Assembly: GCA_023428585.1 (NCBI GenBank)
Contig: JAEYXG010000160.1
Coordinates: forward strand, 1 to 13,841
DNA: 13,841 nt
Direction: 5' to 3'
Origin: Bacteroidota bacterium
Lineage (GTDB): Bacteria > Bacteroidota > Bacteroidia > Bacteroidales > Lentimicrobiaceae
Numbering within the stretch: position 1 is the stretch's first letter; each line of letters begins with the position of its first letter. Below, piece by piece: positions 1 to 7,224 of the stretch. Both the position numbers and the translations under genes were made by a program. Under the pieces are notes generated by a model, which worked only from the letters and a program-made list of their open reading frames with translations, searched no databases and was not told the origin of the DNA.

Positions 1-832
1 CATCATGCCATGCTATGTAGAAACCGTCACTGCCATCATTGATAAAAGGGAATATCTGTGTCCAGGAAGAGATGCCGCCTGCATTTGAGATAACTGTTGG
101 GGAGGCCCATACCGGATTGCCGTCGGCATTATAGCGCTGCGCATATACATGACGGGTAGGGTATGGCGGTGAACCGGCATCATCAAAATATTTCATGATT
201 ACATCATCAGTGCCAACCGGCAATAACTGTGGCCAGCTTAATGAATTGACCGAGCTAAGGGTAATGCCGTTGGCTCCCCATTGCTTGACCCCTGCGGCAT
301 TGATCTTCTGCATTATTATGACATCATCTGATGTCCAGGCAAAAACCGCATTGCCGGCATCAGTACAGGTGACCTTGGGCGCTGCATTGAAAGCGGTATT
401 GCTTGATAAGGCAATGCCATCAGCACCCCAAACAAATGTTCCATCGGGTGATATGCGGTATGCTACAGTATTAAGATTGCCACCATTGCGTGTATCACAG
501 AATGTGAGTACCGCATGGTTATTGATATCAACAGCCATATCCCAATCGGTTACCCATGAATCAGTAGGATGGTCGCTGATAAGAATACCATTATGTGGCC
601 ATAGTTCATTGCCTTGACTGTCAAGTTTCTGCAACCTGACATTATAGAAACCTGATACATTTGAAAAGAAACCGACGTAAATAGTGCCATCTTGGCAAAT
701 GCCCACTTTAGGAATAACCTGTTCTCCCGACAAGTCAGAGATAACATTGTTTACTGAAGGATTGGTGCTCCATTGTGCCATTGTTGGAATACTGAAGGCA
801 AGCAATAGGATGAGAATGTGGCTTTTTGTCAT
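1..832 (-). CDS. Secreted repeat protein, N-terminal part (C-terminus beyond left edge)
   Basis: An open frame runs from an ATG at 832-830 to the left edge without a stop (277 codons visible); an in-frame TAA at 889-887 and no other ATG between fix the start. Residues 1-20 form a signal peptide (MTK, a leucine-rich core, then TMAQ), with likely cleavage just before or after Gln20. The mature part has a degenerate repeat of about 50-57 residues built on a hydrophobic strand, 'D-x-x-G-N/T', then W-G-x-x-G-I-x-L-S. The key tryptophans are W78, W135, W185 and W242. This looks like beta-propeller or beta-rich repeats of large secreted Bacteroidota proteins, many of which end in a type IX secretion sorting domain, but that end is outside the window. 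Function is unknown. Base use resembles the neighbours, and no clear TAnnTTTG box was found upstream. I am confident it is a gene and unsure of the family. Confidence 0.85.
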   Translation of the reverse strand, partial: MTKSHILILLLAFSIPTMAQWSTNPSVNNVISDLSGEQVIPKVGICQDGTIYVGFFSNVSGFYNVRLQKLDSQGNELWPHNGILISDHPTDSWVTDWDMAVDINNHAVLTFCDTRNGGNLNTVAYRISPDGTFVWGADGIALSSNTAFNAAPKVTCTDAGNAVFAWTSDDVIIMQKINAAGVKQWGANGITLSSVNSLSWPQLLPVGTDDVIMKYFDDAGSPPYPTRHVYAQRYNADGNPVWASPTVISNAGGISSWTQIFPFINDGSDGFYIAWHD

Positions 833-960
833 GTTCTTGAGTGTAATGGGTTTACCGATACCAATTGTTTTGACGAAGTTACAGAATTATATTTCTTTTT
901 ATCCTTTATTTCAAGCAATTAGTTGGATAGGCATTGAAATCTCTTTTTTTTGGAATTCTG

Positions 961-991
961 ATTGGTAATAACCATAAATGTAATACTTTTG
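961..991 (+). promoter_or_regulatory. Bacteroidetes-type promoter of the feo operon
   Basis: A TACTTTTG box at 984-991 matches the -7 consensus TAnnTTTG. ATTG at 961-964 provides a -33 TTG with a 19-base spacer. Transcription would begin near 997, giving a 5' leader of about 28 bases before the feoAB ATG at 1025. A short inverted repeat (TGGT, AATA, ACCA; 963-974) lies in the spacer and could be an operator, but this is speculative. Confidence 0.55.
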
Positions 992-1024
992 TCTCAATTT
1001 AAAATGATTCTAAATAGTTAAAGC

Positions 1025-3547
1025 ATGACATTAGCTGATCTTGCACCGGGTGAAAAAGGCATAATTACTAAAGTACGTGGAAGAGGTGCATTTCGTAAGC
1101 GAATACTTGAAATGGGGTTTATTTCGGGTAAGGAAGTTAGCGTAATTCAAAGGGCTCCCCTCATGGACCCGGTTGAATACAATGTGATGAGTTACAATGT
1201 TTCACTGCGTAATTCAGAGGCGCAGATGATTGAGATACTTACAGAATCAGAAACAAGTGAGCAGCAAGAACTTGGGGTGAGCTCCAGAGTGGGCAATTTA
1301 TTTACTTCAACAGTTCAGCAGAAGAAGAAGACCATTAACGTTGCCTTTGTCGGAAATCCTAATTCCGGCAAGACCACTCTTTTCAATCATGCTTCAGGTT
1401 TGAGGGAACATGTTGGCAATTATTCAGGAGTAACGGTTGATGCCAAGGATGCAAAGTTCAGAAAGGGAGATTATATTTTCAATGTTACCGACCTGCCGGG
1501 TACTTATTCAATAACAGCCTACACCCCTGAGGAGTTGTTTGTGCGTGATTTTATCATAGATTCAGTTCCTGATGTAGTAGTGAACATTATTGACAGTTCA
1601 AATCTGGAAAGGAATCTATTTCTCACCACCCAACTTATCGATATGGATATTAAAATGGTGGGTGTGCTGAATATGCACGACGAATTGCTGGAGAGTGGAA
1701 ACACACTGGACCACGATAAACTTGGCAAATTGTTGGGAATACCCTTCATACCTACTATTGGCTCCAAAGGCAAAGGGGTAAATGAACTTCTTGATAAAAT
1801 CATTGAAGTTTATGAAGACCGTGATTCCACTTATCGCCATATTCATATCAGCTATGGCAATGTCATTGAACCAGCCATAAACAAGATACAGGACCTGATT
1901 TATAAATCGGGTATAAATGAACTGACTCACCGGGTTTCTTCCCGCTTCCTGGCAATCAAGTTATTGGAAAAAGATAGGGCAACAGAAGTAGCCTTAGAAA
2001 TGACTGCCAATTTTTCAGAAATCATGGAGGCTACTGATGCAGAAATCAGTCGCATTGAAACGACCTACAAGCAGGATACCGAGAGTTTGATTGCCGATGC
2101 CAAGTATGGATTCATTGCTGGAGCACTGAAGGAAACATTCACTCTAAACCCTGTTTTGCAACGGAAAAATAGTGAAGTAATTGATACTATTGTTACGCAT
2201 AAGATTTGGGGTATCCCTATTTTTATTTTTCTGATGTGGCTCACCTTTTATGGTACTTTCAAGATTGGTGAGTACCCGATGCACTGGATTGAGATGCTTG
2301 TTGATTTTATTTCAGTGAAACTATCTGCCCTTTTGCCTGAAGGAATGCTTAAAGACTTGTTCATTCAAGGAATTATAGGTGGTGTGGGTGGTGTTATTAT
2401 TTTTCTACCGAATATACTGTTGCTTTATCTTTTCATTTCGTTGATGGAAGATACCGGCTATATGGCAAGAGCTGTTTTCATTATGGATAAAATAATGCAC
2501 AGGATAGGATTGCATGGAAAATCATTTATTCCTTTAGTGATGGGCTTTGGATGCAATGTGCCTGCCATTTTATCGACAAGAATAATTGAAAGCAAGCGTG
2601 ATAGGCTCATAACCATGCTAATCAATCCATTTATGTCGTGCAGTGCACGTTTGCCTGTATACATTCTCTTTATTAGCGCATTCTTTGTCAATTATCAGGG
2701 TACAATACTATTTGCCATGTATGGAATTGGTGTTGCTCTTGCAATTGCTTCTTCACTGGTTTTCAAAAAGACAATATTCAAGCAGGAGGATATACCATTC
2801 GTAATGGAGCTTCCTCCATATAGAACACCCACCCCCAGGACATTGGTAAAGCATATGTGGAACAGGGCTGAACAATATCTCAGGAAAATGGGCGGTGTAA
2901 TTCTTGTGGCTTCGATAATAATATGGGCGTTGGGATATTTTCCCAGGCAAACTGCTGAAGATGGAGTATTTCATACCAAGATTGCTAACATCAGAAGTCA
3001 GTATAGCACCATGATCATGCAAACTCAGCAGAATACAGAGGTGATCAATGCATTGAAGGAAAAAGAGAGTGAAGAGATAAGAAACATTGAATATGATCTG
3101 GAAAGTCACCGGCAGATGAATTCCTATATTGGTCGTTTAGGCCACTTTATAGAGCCTGCTATGCGGCCATTGGGATTTGATTGGAAGATGAGTGTAGCTG
3201 TTTTAACGGGAGTAGCTGCCAAGGAAGTTACCATTGGAACCTTAGGTGTTTTATATCAAGCAGATGCCGATGATGACATTAATCAATCATCACTCATCAC
3301 CAAATTAAGGCAACAAAAATACAATAGTGGACCAAGAGAAGGCAAACCGGTGTTCACTCCTCTGGTTGCCTTTAGCTTTATGCTCTTTATACTCATTTAT
3401 TTCCCTTGTGTTGCTGTTGTAGCGGCAATTCGCAGAGAATCAGGTGCAGTAAAATGGGCTGTTTTTGTTGTTGTTTACACAACCTTATTGGCTTACATTG
3501 CCTCTTTGCTGACCTATCAAATTGGAAGCCTGCTGTTTGGAGGCTAA
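1025..3547 (+). CDS. feoB: FeoA-FeoB fusion, ferrous iron transporter
   Basis: This 840-residue inner-membrane protein imports Fe(II). Residues 1-72 are a FeoA-type SH3-like domain (MTLADLAPGE, then RGAFRKRILEMG). After a short linker comes the FeoB G domain: G1 GNPNSGKTT at 110-118, G2 Thr in GVTVDAK at 135-141, G3 DLPGT at 156-160, G4 NMHD at 216-219, and a G5-like SKGKG near 247. A helical spacer follows, then the membrane part from about residue 394 with two Gate-type repeats. The conserved Cys motifs are present: GCNVPAI at 509-515, MSCSARLP at 537-544, and Cys795 in YFPC. Residues about 640-705 form a charged, coiled-coil-prone stretch between membrane segments. The gene starts an operon with the M50B and Cys-rich genes and has its own promoter. 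FeoA-FeoB fusions are known in Bacteroidetes. Nothing essential appears to be missing. Confidence 0.97.
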   Translation: MTLADLAPGEKGIITKVRGRGAFRKRILEMGFISGKEVSVIQRAPLMDPVEYNVMSYNVSLRNSEAQMIEILTESETSEQQELGVSSRVGNLFTSTVQQKKKTINVAFVGNPNSGKTTLFNHASGLREHVGNYSGVTVDAKDAKFRKGDYIFNVTDLPGTYSITAYTPEELFVRDFIIDSVPDVVVNIIDSSNLERNLFLTTQLIDMDIKMVGVLNMHDELLESGNTLDHDKLGKLLGIPFIPTIGSKGKGVNELLDKIIEVYEDRDSTYRHIHISYGNVIEPAINKIQDLIYKSGINELTHRVSSRFLAIKLLEKDRATEVALEMTANFSEIMEATDAEISRIETTYKQDTESLIADAKYGFIAGALKETFTLNPVLQRKNSEVIDTIVTHKIWGIPIFIFLMWLTFYGTFKIGEYPMHWIEMLVDFISVKLSALLPEGMLKDLFIQGIIGGVGGVIIFLPNILLLYLFISLMEDTGYMARAVFIMDKIMHRIGLHGKSFIPLVMGFGCNVPAILSTRIIESKRDRLITMLINPFMSCSARLPVYILFISAFFVNYQGTILFAMYGIGVALAIASSLVFKKTIFKQEDIPFVMELPPYRTPTPRTLVKHMWNRAEQYLRKMGGVILVASIIIWALGYFPRQTAEDGVFHTKIANIRSQYSTMIMQTQQNTEVINALKEKESEEIRNIEYDLESHRQMNSYIGRLGHFIEPAMRPLGFDWKMSVAVLTGVAAKEVTIGTLGVLYQADADDDINQSSLITKLRQQKYNSGPREGKPVFTPLVAFSFMLFILIYFPCVAVVAAIRRESGAVKWAVFVVVYTTLLAYIASLLTYQIGSLLFGG

Positions 3548-3567
3548 TTTAAATTGAATTGATATAA

Positions 3568-4278
3568 ATGACCCAATTGGAAATCACCGATCTATTAACC
3601 GGAAATGAGGCTCTGACATTTTATATTGTATTTGCTCTCTCATTTATTATAAATAGATTGCCTTTTTTGGGTGTTTTCTTTAGGACGGTTAATACACTTC
3701 TTCATGAAAGTGGGCACGCCATTGCGGCGATTGTCACCAGTGGTGAGGTGATCAGAATTGAGTATAGAAAAGATACATCAGGATTGGCACTGACTAAAAC
3801 CAACAGCCGTTTTAGTGCATTTCTGACCTCCTTAGCCGGATATCCCTTCGCAGCGGTAGTAAGTTCTATGTTATTGATTTTAACCATCAATGGCCAGTTT
3901 AAAATCGTTTCATTTATACTCCTGTCACTCATAATTCTTAATTTAATGCTTTTTGTGCGAAATGCTTTTGGAGTCATCTGGCTTGTTATTTTCTCAATAC
4001 TTTTAATAAGCATTATGATATATGCCAACGCCATTACCCAAAAGGTGTTTTTCCTGTTTGTCTGTATGATAGCATTTACTGAAACAATTGCCTCAACTGC
4101 CGTAATTACTGTGCTAGGCATTATCAATGGAAAGAAATCAGGCGATATGTCCAATCTAATGAGAATAACAGGGTTTCCGGCAGCATTTTGGGCCATTGTA
4201 AACCTTTCAATTGTGATTAGTGTTCTTTATTACACTGTTACCGAATATTTTCCGTGGATTAAAGACTTGGTCAATTAG
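3568..4278 (+). CDS. M50B-type membrane zinc metallopeptidase in the feo operon
   Basis: This 236-residue protein is almost entirely hydrophobic, with about six membrane segments. It carries HESGH at residues 46-50, an HExxH zinc motif. AGYPFA (90-95), a VRNAFG motif (130-135) and a late SGDMSNLMRITGFP segment (191-204, Asp193) resemble the peptidase M50B-like family (PF13398 type), where an Asp near the C-terminus probably completes the zinc site. The family is distantly related to site-2 proteases, but its substrates are mostly unknown. It begins 20 bases after feoB and ends 32 bases before the Cys-rich gene, on the same strand with no promoter or terminator seen, so co-transcription is likely. 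A role in iron transport, for example turnover of FeoB or of a regulator, is only inference from position. The enzymatic motif call is good; the biological role is unknown. Confidence 0.85.
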   Translation: MTQLEITDLLTGNEALTFYIVFALSFIINRLPFLGVFFRTVNTLLHESGHAIAAIVTSGEVIRIEYRKDTSGLALTKTNSRFSAFLTSLAGYPFAAVVSSMLLILTINGQFKIVSFILLSLIILNLMLFVRNAFGVIWLVIFSILLISIMIYANAITQKVFFLFVCMIAFTETIASTAVITVLGIINGKKSGDMSNLMRITGFPAAFWAIVNLSIVISVLYYTVTEYFPWIKDLVN

Positions 4279-4310
4279 TAAAGAAGAGTATAACGTAACG
4301 AAAAAGTATA

Positions 4311-4508
4311 ATGATGGATTTTCAAAATATAGTGGTATATCTGATTGTTGGAATTGCTTTTCTAGTGGCAGGTTACAGCTTAATTAAAACTCTCTCAGGC
4401 AAGAAATCAGGCTGTGACGGTTGTGTTTCTGATTGTACCGGTTGTTCTGTTCTAGAGTTGAAAAAGAATATTGAAAAAGCCAAACAGGAAAAAGGAACTG
4501 CCGGCTAA
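4311..4508 (+). CDS. FeoB-associated Cys-rich membrane protein
   Basis: This 65-residue (or 64-residue) protein has one N-terminal transmembrane helix at about residues 6-25, followed by a short cytoplasmic-type tail with four cysteines: C35, C38, C42 and C45, spaced CxxCxxxCxxC. The tail ends in a Lys/Glu-rich helix. This is the layout of the FeoB-associated Cys-rich membrane protein family (PF12669 type), found next to feoB in Bacteroidetes and Firmicutes and proposed to play a FeoC-like role or to handle Fe(II) after import. Two consecutive ATG codons (4311 and 4314) could each be the start. It is the last gene of the feo operon; no strong hairpin terminator follows it. Confidence 0.85.
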   Translation: MMDFQNIVVYLIVGIAFLVAGYSLIKTLSGKKSGCDGCVSDCTGCSVLELKKNIEKAKQEKGTAG

Positions 4509-4561
4509 GCTGTAAAGGTTTAAAACTTGGAAAACATTTTATTTTCTGCAGTTCGTGTAAT

Positions 4562-4589
4562 TTTGTGGGAGAATTACTAGTTATCTTTG
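4562..4589 (+). promoter_or_regulatory. Promoter of the HPt gene
   Basis: TATCTTTG at 4582-4589 is a perfect TAnnTTTG -7 box. TTTG at 4562-4565 is a possible -33 element, but the 16-base spacer is slightly short. The predicted transcript starts near 4595. That excludes the TTG at 4587 as a start codon and supports the ATG at 4614. Confidence 0.55.
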
Positions 4590-4613
4590 CCACCCAATCA
4601 ACTATTAGCAGTG

Positions 4614-4988
4614 ATGATCAATAAGCAGGAATTCCTTGATACCTACGGTTATTTCGACAAACAGGTTTTAATAGAAATTATTGACATCTTTATGGATGAA
4701 TATCCTGGAAGATTTGAAAAAATAAGATGTGAAGTAAAGGAGAAGAATTTTTCTGAACTCAGGTTTGATGCACATTGGCTAAAAGGTACCGTTGCAAATT
4801 TCTGTGCACCTATAGCTAAGGAAAAAGCGTATACGCTTGAGAAATTGGCTTCAGGACTTGTTGACAGCAATGGTGAAGGATACGATGAAAAAGGAGTCTT
4901 GAATAGTGTAAACGACCTATATGAGTGTGTCCTTATAATGTCAAATCAGCTCATGGAAATGAGAGAAGAATTTGCAATGAAAGAGTAG
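4614..4988 (+). CDS. Solitary HPt (histidine phosphotransfer) domain protein
   Basis: The 124-residue protein is predicted to be one helical bundle. Residues 51-64 read FDAHWLKGTVANFC, matching the HPt core AHxLKGxxxxxGA, with His54 as the phosphoacceptor and Lys57-Gly58 conserved. HPt proteins pass phosphate between receiver domains of hybrid histidine kinases and response regulators. No kinase, receiver or output domain is fused to it or present in the window, so its partners must be elsewhere. The frame extends upstream to a TTG at 4587, but that lies in the promoter box, so the ATG at 4614 is chosen. It lies 105 bases after the feo operon with its own promoter, so it is probably a separate transcript. 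It meets the TPR gene tail to tail with one base between the stop codons. Confidence 0.8.
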   Translation: MINKQEFLDTYGYFDKQVLIEIIDIFMDEYPGRFEKIRCEVKEKNFSELRFDAHWLKGTVANFCAPIAKEKAYTLEKLASGLVDSNGEGYDEKGVLNSVNDLYECVLIMSNQLMEMREEFAMKE

Positions 4989-4989
4989 A

Positions 4990-6030
4990 TTAATCTTCAA
5001 GGGCATCTAACCGGTTTAGACCCTGTACAGCCTTGTCATCATTGACTTTCATTCGCAGCACCTGCTGATAATCTTTTCGAGCTTCTGTAAAACTGCCTGA
5101 AAGTTCCTTTGCATAACCTCTGTTGTAGAGTGCATCAGAATATTCAGGATCAAGTTTTAGCGCGCGACTAAATGCATCAATGGCATTGGCATACTCTTGT
5201 TTGTAAACCAGGTACACGTATCCCGTATTATAGTGGGCAAGTTTGTATGTAGAATCAATCTGCAATATTTCCTGATAAACGCTCAATGCTTTGTCGGGTT
5301 GTCCGTTTTCCTGGTAATGCATACCAAGTATATATAGTGGTTCCGGTTGTTCAGGTTTTAACTGTGAAGCATTTCTCAAATAATCAATTGCCAGGGGATC
5401 ACGTTTCAGAGAGAATAAAATGCCCAGTTGTTTTAAAGCATCAAAGTGTTTTTTATCTCTTGCCACAGCGTTCTGATAGCTATCAATGGCTTTCGTTGTA
5501 TCGCCAATCTCTTCATTTGCCAGTCCACTGATAAAGAATGCTTCTGCATTATCAGGATTCTTCCTAAGTGCTTCCCTTAGTGCATTGAATGTTTGTTTAT
5601 AGTCACTCATTGTCAGATACACACGAGCAGTACTTACATCTATCTTGTCATATTCAGGAGCCAGCTCTCTTGCTTTCTTGAGGGCATCGAGTGATCTTTG
5701 CGTTTTGCCTGAATAGAGGTATATCTCAGCGAGAGCGATATAATTTTCAGGATCATTTTCTTTAATATCAAGTGCCGCATTTACATCGGCAAGCGCTTCA
5801 TTGTACTTGTCATTGTGAGCGTAATATATAGCTCTCTCAAGCAACGGCTTTATTTCGGTAGGATTAGCTATAATAGCATTAGTTAGCACTGTAAGTTCAT
5901 CAGTAATTGTATCGTTGGCTACGGGATTAGTATCATTTTTCGGTGCCTGATTGCATGAAAAATTGAATAATAAAATAGAAACAATTAATAAGATAGGGAG
6001 ATTTAGCGGATATGATTTGTTGAAAGCCAT
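4990..6030 (-). CDS. TPR-repeat lipoprotein
   Basis: This 346-residue protein starts with a lipoprotein-like signal: a short basic start, a hydrophobic stretch at residues 9-23 and FSC with Cys26 as the likely lipidated residue. The lipobox is loose, as is common in Bacteroidota. A short Asn/Asp/Thr-rich linker leads into about eight tetratricopeptide repeats of roughly 34 residues from residue 60 to 332, with typical A-x-x-x-x-x-A and P-D-x-x-x-A-x-x-x-x-G patterns (for example LKLDPEYSDALYNRGYA near 291-307). Such proteins are scaffolds for protein-protein contacts at the cell envelope, and no enzymatic motif is seen. The start ATG lies 22 bases after a TACCTTTG box. The gene is downstream of recA but separated from it by a strong terminator. 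The partner is unknown. Confidence 0.85.
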   Translation of the reverse strand: MAFNKSYPLNLPILLIVSILLFNFSCNQAPKNDTNPVANDTITDELTVLTNAIIANPTEIKPLLERAIYYAHNDKYNEALADVNAALDIKENDPENYIALAEIYLYSGKTQRSLDALKKARELAPEYDKIDVSTARVYLTMSDYKQTFNALREALRKNPDNAEAFFISGLANEEIGDTTKAIDSYQNAVARDKKHFDALKQLGILFSLKRDPLAIDYLRNASQLKPEQPEPLYILGMHYQENGQPDKALSVYQEILQIDSTYKLAHYNTGYVYLVYKQEYANAIDAFSRALKLDPEYSDALYNRGYAKELSGSFTEARKDYQQVLRMKVNDDKAVQGLNRLDALED

Positions 6031-6051
6031 AATAAAGGTTCATTGATAATG

Positions 6052-6059
6052 CAAAGGTA
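6052..6059 (-). promoter_or_regulatory. -7 promoter box of the TPR gene
   Basis: The minus strand reads TACCTTTG here, a perfect TAnnTTTG. It is 21 bases before the ATG at 6030, with a predicted start near 6046. No convincing TTG -33 element is present: that region is occupied by the recA terminator hairpin. Confidence 0.45.
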
Positions 6060-6062
6060 AAC

Positions 6063-6101
6063 TAAAAAAGAATCCCCTGCTATGATTGATAGCAGGGGAT
6101 T
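6063..6101 (-). terminator. Intrinsic terminator of recA
   Basis: A perfect 13-base-pair inverted repeat (AATCCCCTGCTAT at 6071-6083, mirrored at 6089-6101) with a 5-base loop is followed on the minus strand by a T-run (C then six T at 6070-6064). It starts 18 bases after the recA stop. In the other direction there is no comparable T-run, so it acts on recA transcription. Confidence 0.9.
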
Positions 6102-6119
6102 TGGCCATATAATTAAAAG

Positions 6120-7136
6120 TTAAATACTTGTACCTTTTAAGGCAGCCCTTACGAGACCTTCAAGTTCCTCTGCAAGTTCAGGATTATCCATAAGCAGTTT
6201 CTTTACACCATCACGACCTTGTCCAAGCTTGGTATCATTAAAGCTAAACCATGAACCACTCTTCTTTATTATATTATTATCAACTCCAAGGTCAATGATT
6301 TCACCAATCTTAGAGATTCCTTCTCCATAGATAATGTCAAATTCACCCTGTCGGAATGGTGGTGCCACCTTGTTCTTTACCACTTTAACCTTCACCCTGT
6401 TGCCAATAACAGTATCACTATCCTTGATCTGATTTATGCGGCGTATATCCATACGTACCGATGCGTAGAACTTAAGTGCATTACCCCCGGTTGTGGTTTC
6501 CGGATTACCGAACATAACACCAATCTTTTCACGCAACTGGTTGATGAAGATGCAACAACAACCTGTTTTACTGATGGTTGAGGTAAGTTTCCTAAGGGCT
6601 TGCGACATAAGACGTGCCTGAAGACCCACTTTTGAATCACCCATTTCACCTTCGATCTCACTGCGTGGTGTAAGGGCAGCCACCGAGTCGATTACAATTA
6701 TATCAATAGCACCTGAGCGAATGAGGTTTTCAGTAATTTCAAGTGCTTGTTCTCCATTATCGGGTTGGGAAATGAGCAGATCATCAATATTCACTCCAAG
6801 TTTCTGAGCATAATAACGATCAAAAGCGTGTTCCGCATCAATAAAGGCAGCAATGCCTCCCAGCTTCTGTGATTCAGCTATGGCGTGCAAGGCTAGTGTG
6901 GTTTTTCCTGATGACTCAGGCCCATATATTTCTATGACTCTGCCTTTTGGAAGGCCATTGACACCAAGAGCATAATCGAGAGATATGGACCCGGTAGATA
7001 TTGAAGGCAGTTCTTCAATTGGTGCTCCACCTAATTTCATTATGGCTCCTTTGCCATATGATTTTTCAATCCGGTCAAGAGTCAATTGTAGTGCTTTTAG
7101 TTTCTCATTGTTGATTTCTTTTACTTCTTTGCTCAT
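6120..7136 (-). CDS. recA: RecA recombinase
   Basis: This 338-residue protein is a complete RecA, the ATP-dependent strand-exchange protein of homologous recombination that also triggers LexA cleavage in SOS-competent species. The Walker A motif GPESSGKT is at residues 72-79. The FIDAEHAFD segment, the Walker B strand (IIVIDSVAAL), the L1 region (EGEMGDSKVGLQARLMS) and the L2 region (GVMFGNPETTTGGNALKFY) are all recognisable and canonical. The C-terminal tail is short and carries few acidic residues, so auto-inhibition by an acidic tail may be weak. The ATG at 7136 is preceded by a TACCTTTG box. It is bounded by its own promoter and a strong terminator, so it is probably monocistronic. No LexA-like operator was recognised upstream. 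Confidence 0.98.
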   Translation of the reverse strand: MSKEVKEINNEKLKALQLTLDRIEKSYGKGAIMKLGGAPIEELPSISTGSISLDYALGVNGLPKGRVIEIYGPESSGKTTLALHAIAESQKLGGIAAFIDAEHAFDRYYAQKLGVNIDDLLISQPDNGEQALEITENLIRSGAIDIIVIDSVAALTPRSEIEGEMGDSKVGLQARLMSQALRKLTSTISKTGCCCIFINQLREKIGVMFGNPETTTGGNALKFYASVRMDIRRINQIKDSDTVIGNRVKVKVVKNKVAPPFRQGEFDIIYGEGISKIGEIIDLGVDNNIIKKSGSWFSFNDTKLGQGRDGVKKLLMDNPELAEELEGLVRAALKGTSI

Positions 7137-7183
7137 GTTATCAATTGGTTAAGAGTGTTATAAACTGTGTATTTCATCACAAT

Positions 7184-7191
7184 CAAAGGTA
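7184..7191 (-). promoter_or_regulatory. -7 promoter box of recA
   Basis: TACCTTTG on the minus strand matches TAnnTTTG exactly. The transcript would start near 7178 with a leader of about 42 bases. No clear TTG -33 element was found at the usual distance. Confidence 0.5.
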
Positions 7192-7224
7192 TGAAAACAT
7201 CTTTATCTGATTCCCGGAATGGAC

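Noticed and set aside
195..617. Plus-strand open frame of 140 codons near the left edge
   Set aside because: The opposite strand carries a signal peptide and regular repeats in one uninterrupted frame; this is its shadow.
4587..4613. N-terminal extension of the HPt protein from TTG at 4587
   Set aside because: The TTG is part of the TATCTTTG promoter box and the extension has no HPt-like content; the ATG at 4614 follows a plausible transcript start.
4987..4996. Palindrome AGATTAATCT between the HPt and TPR stops as a bidirectional terminator
   Set aside because: It is AT-rich, only five bases per arm with no loop, and has no T-run, so it would not form a stable terminator.
7210..7220. Inverted repeat ATTCC-C-GGAAT after the peroxiredoxin gene as a terminator
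   Set aside because: Five-base arms with a one-base loop cannot form a stable hairpin, and no T-run follows.
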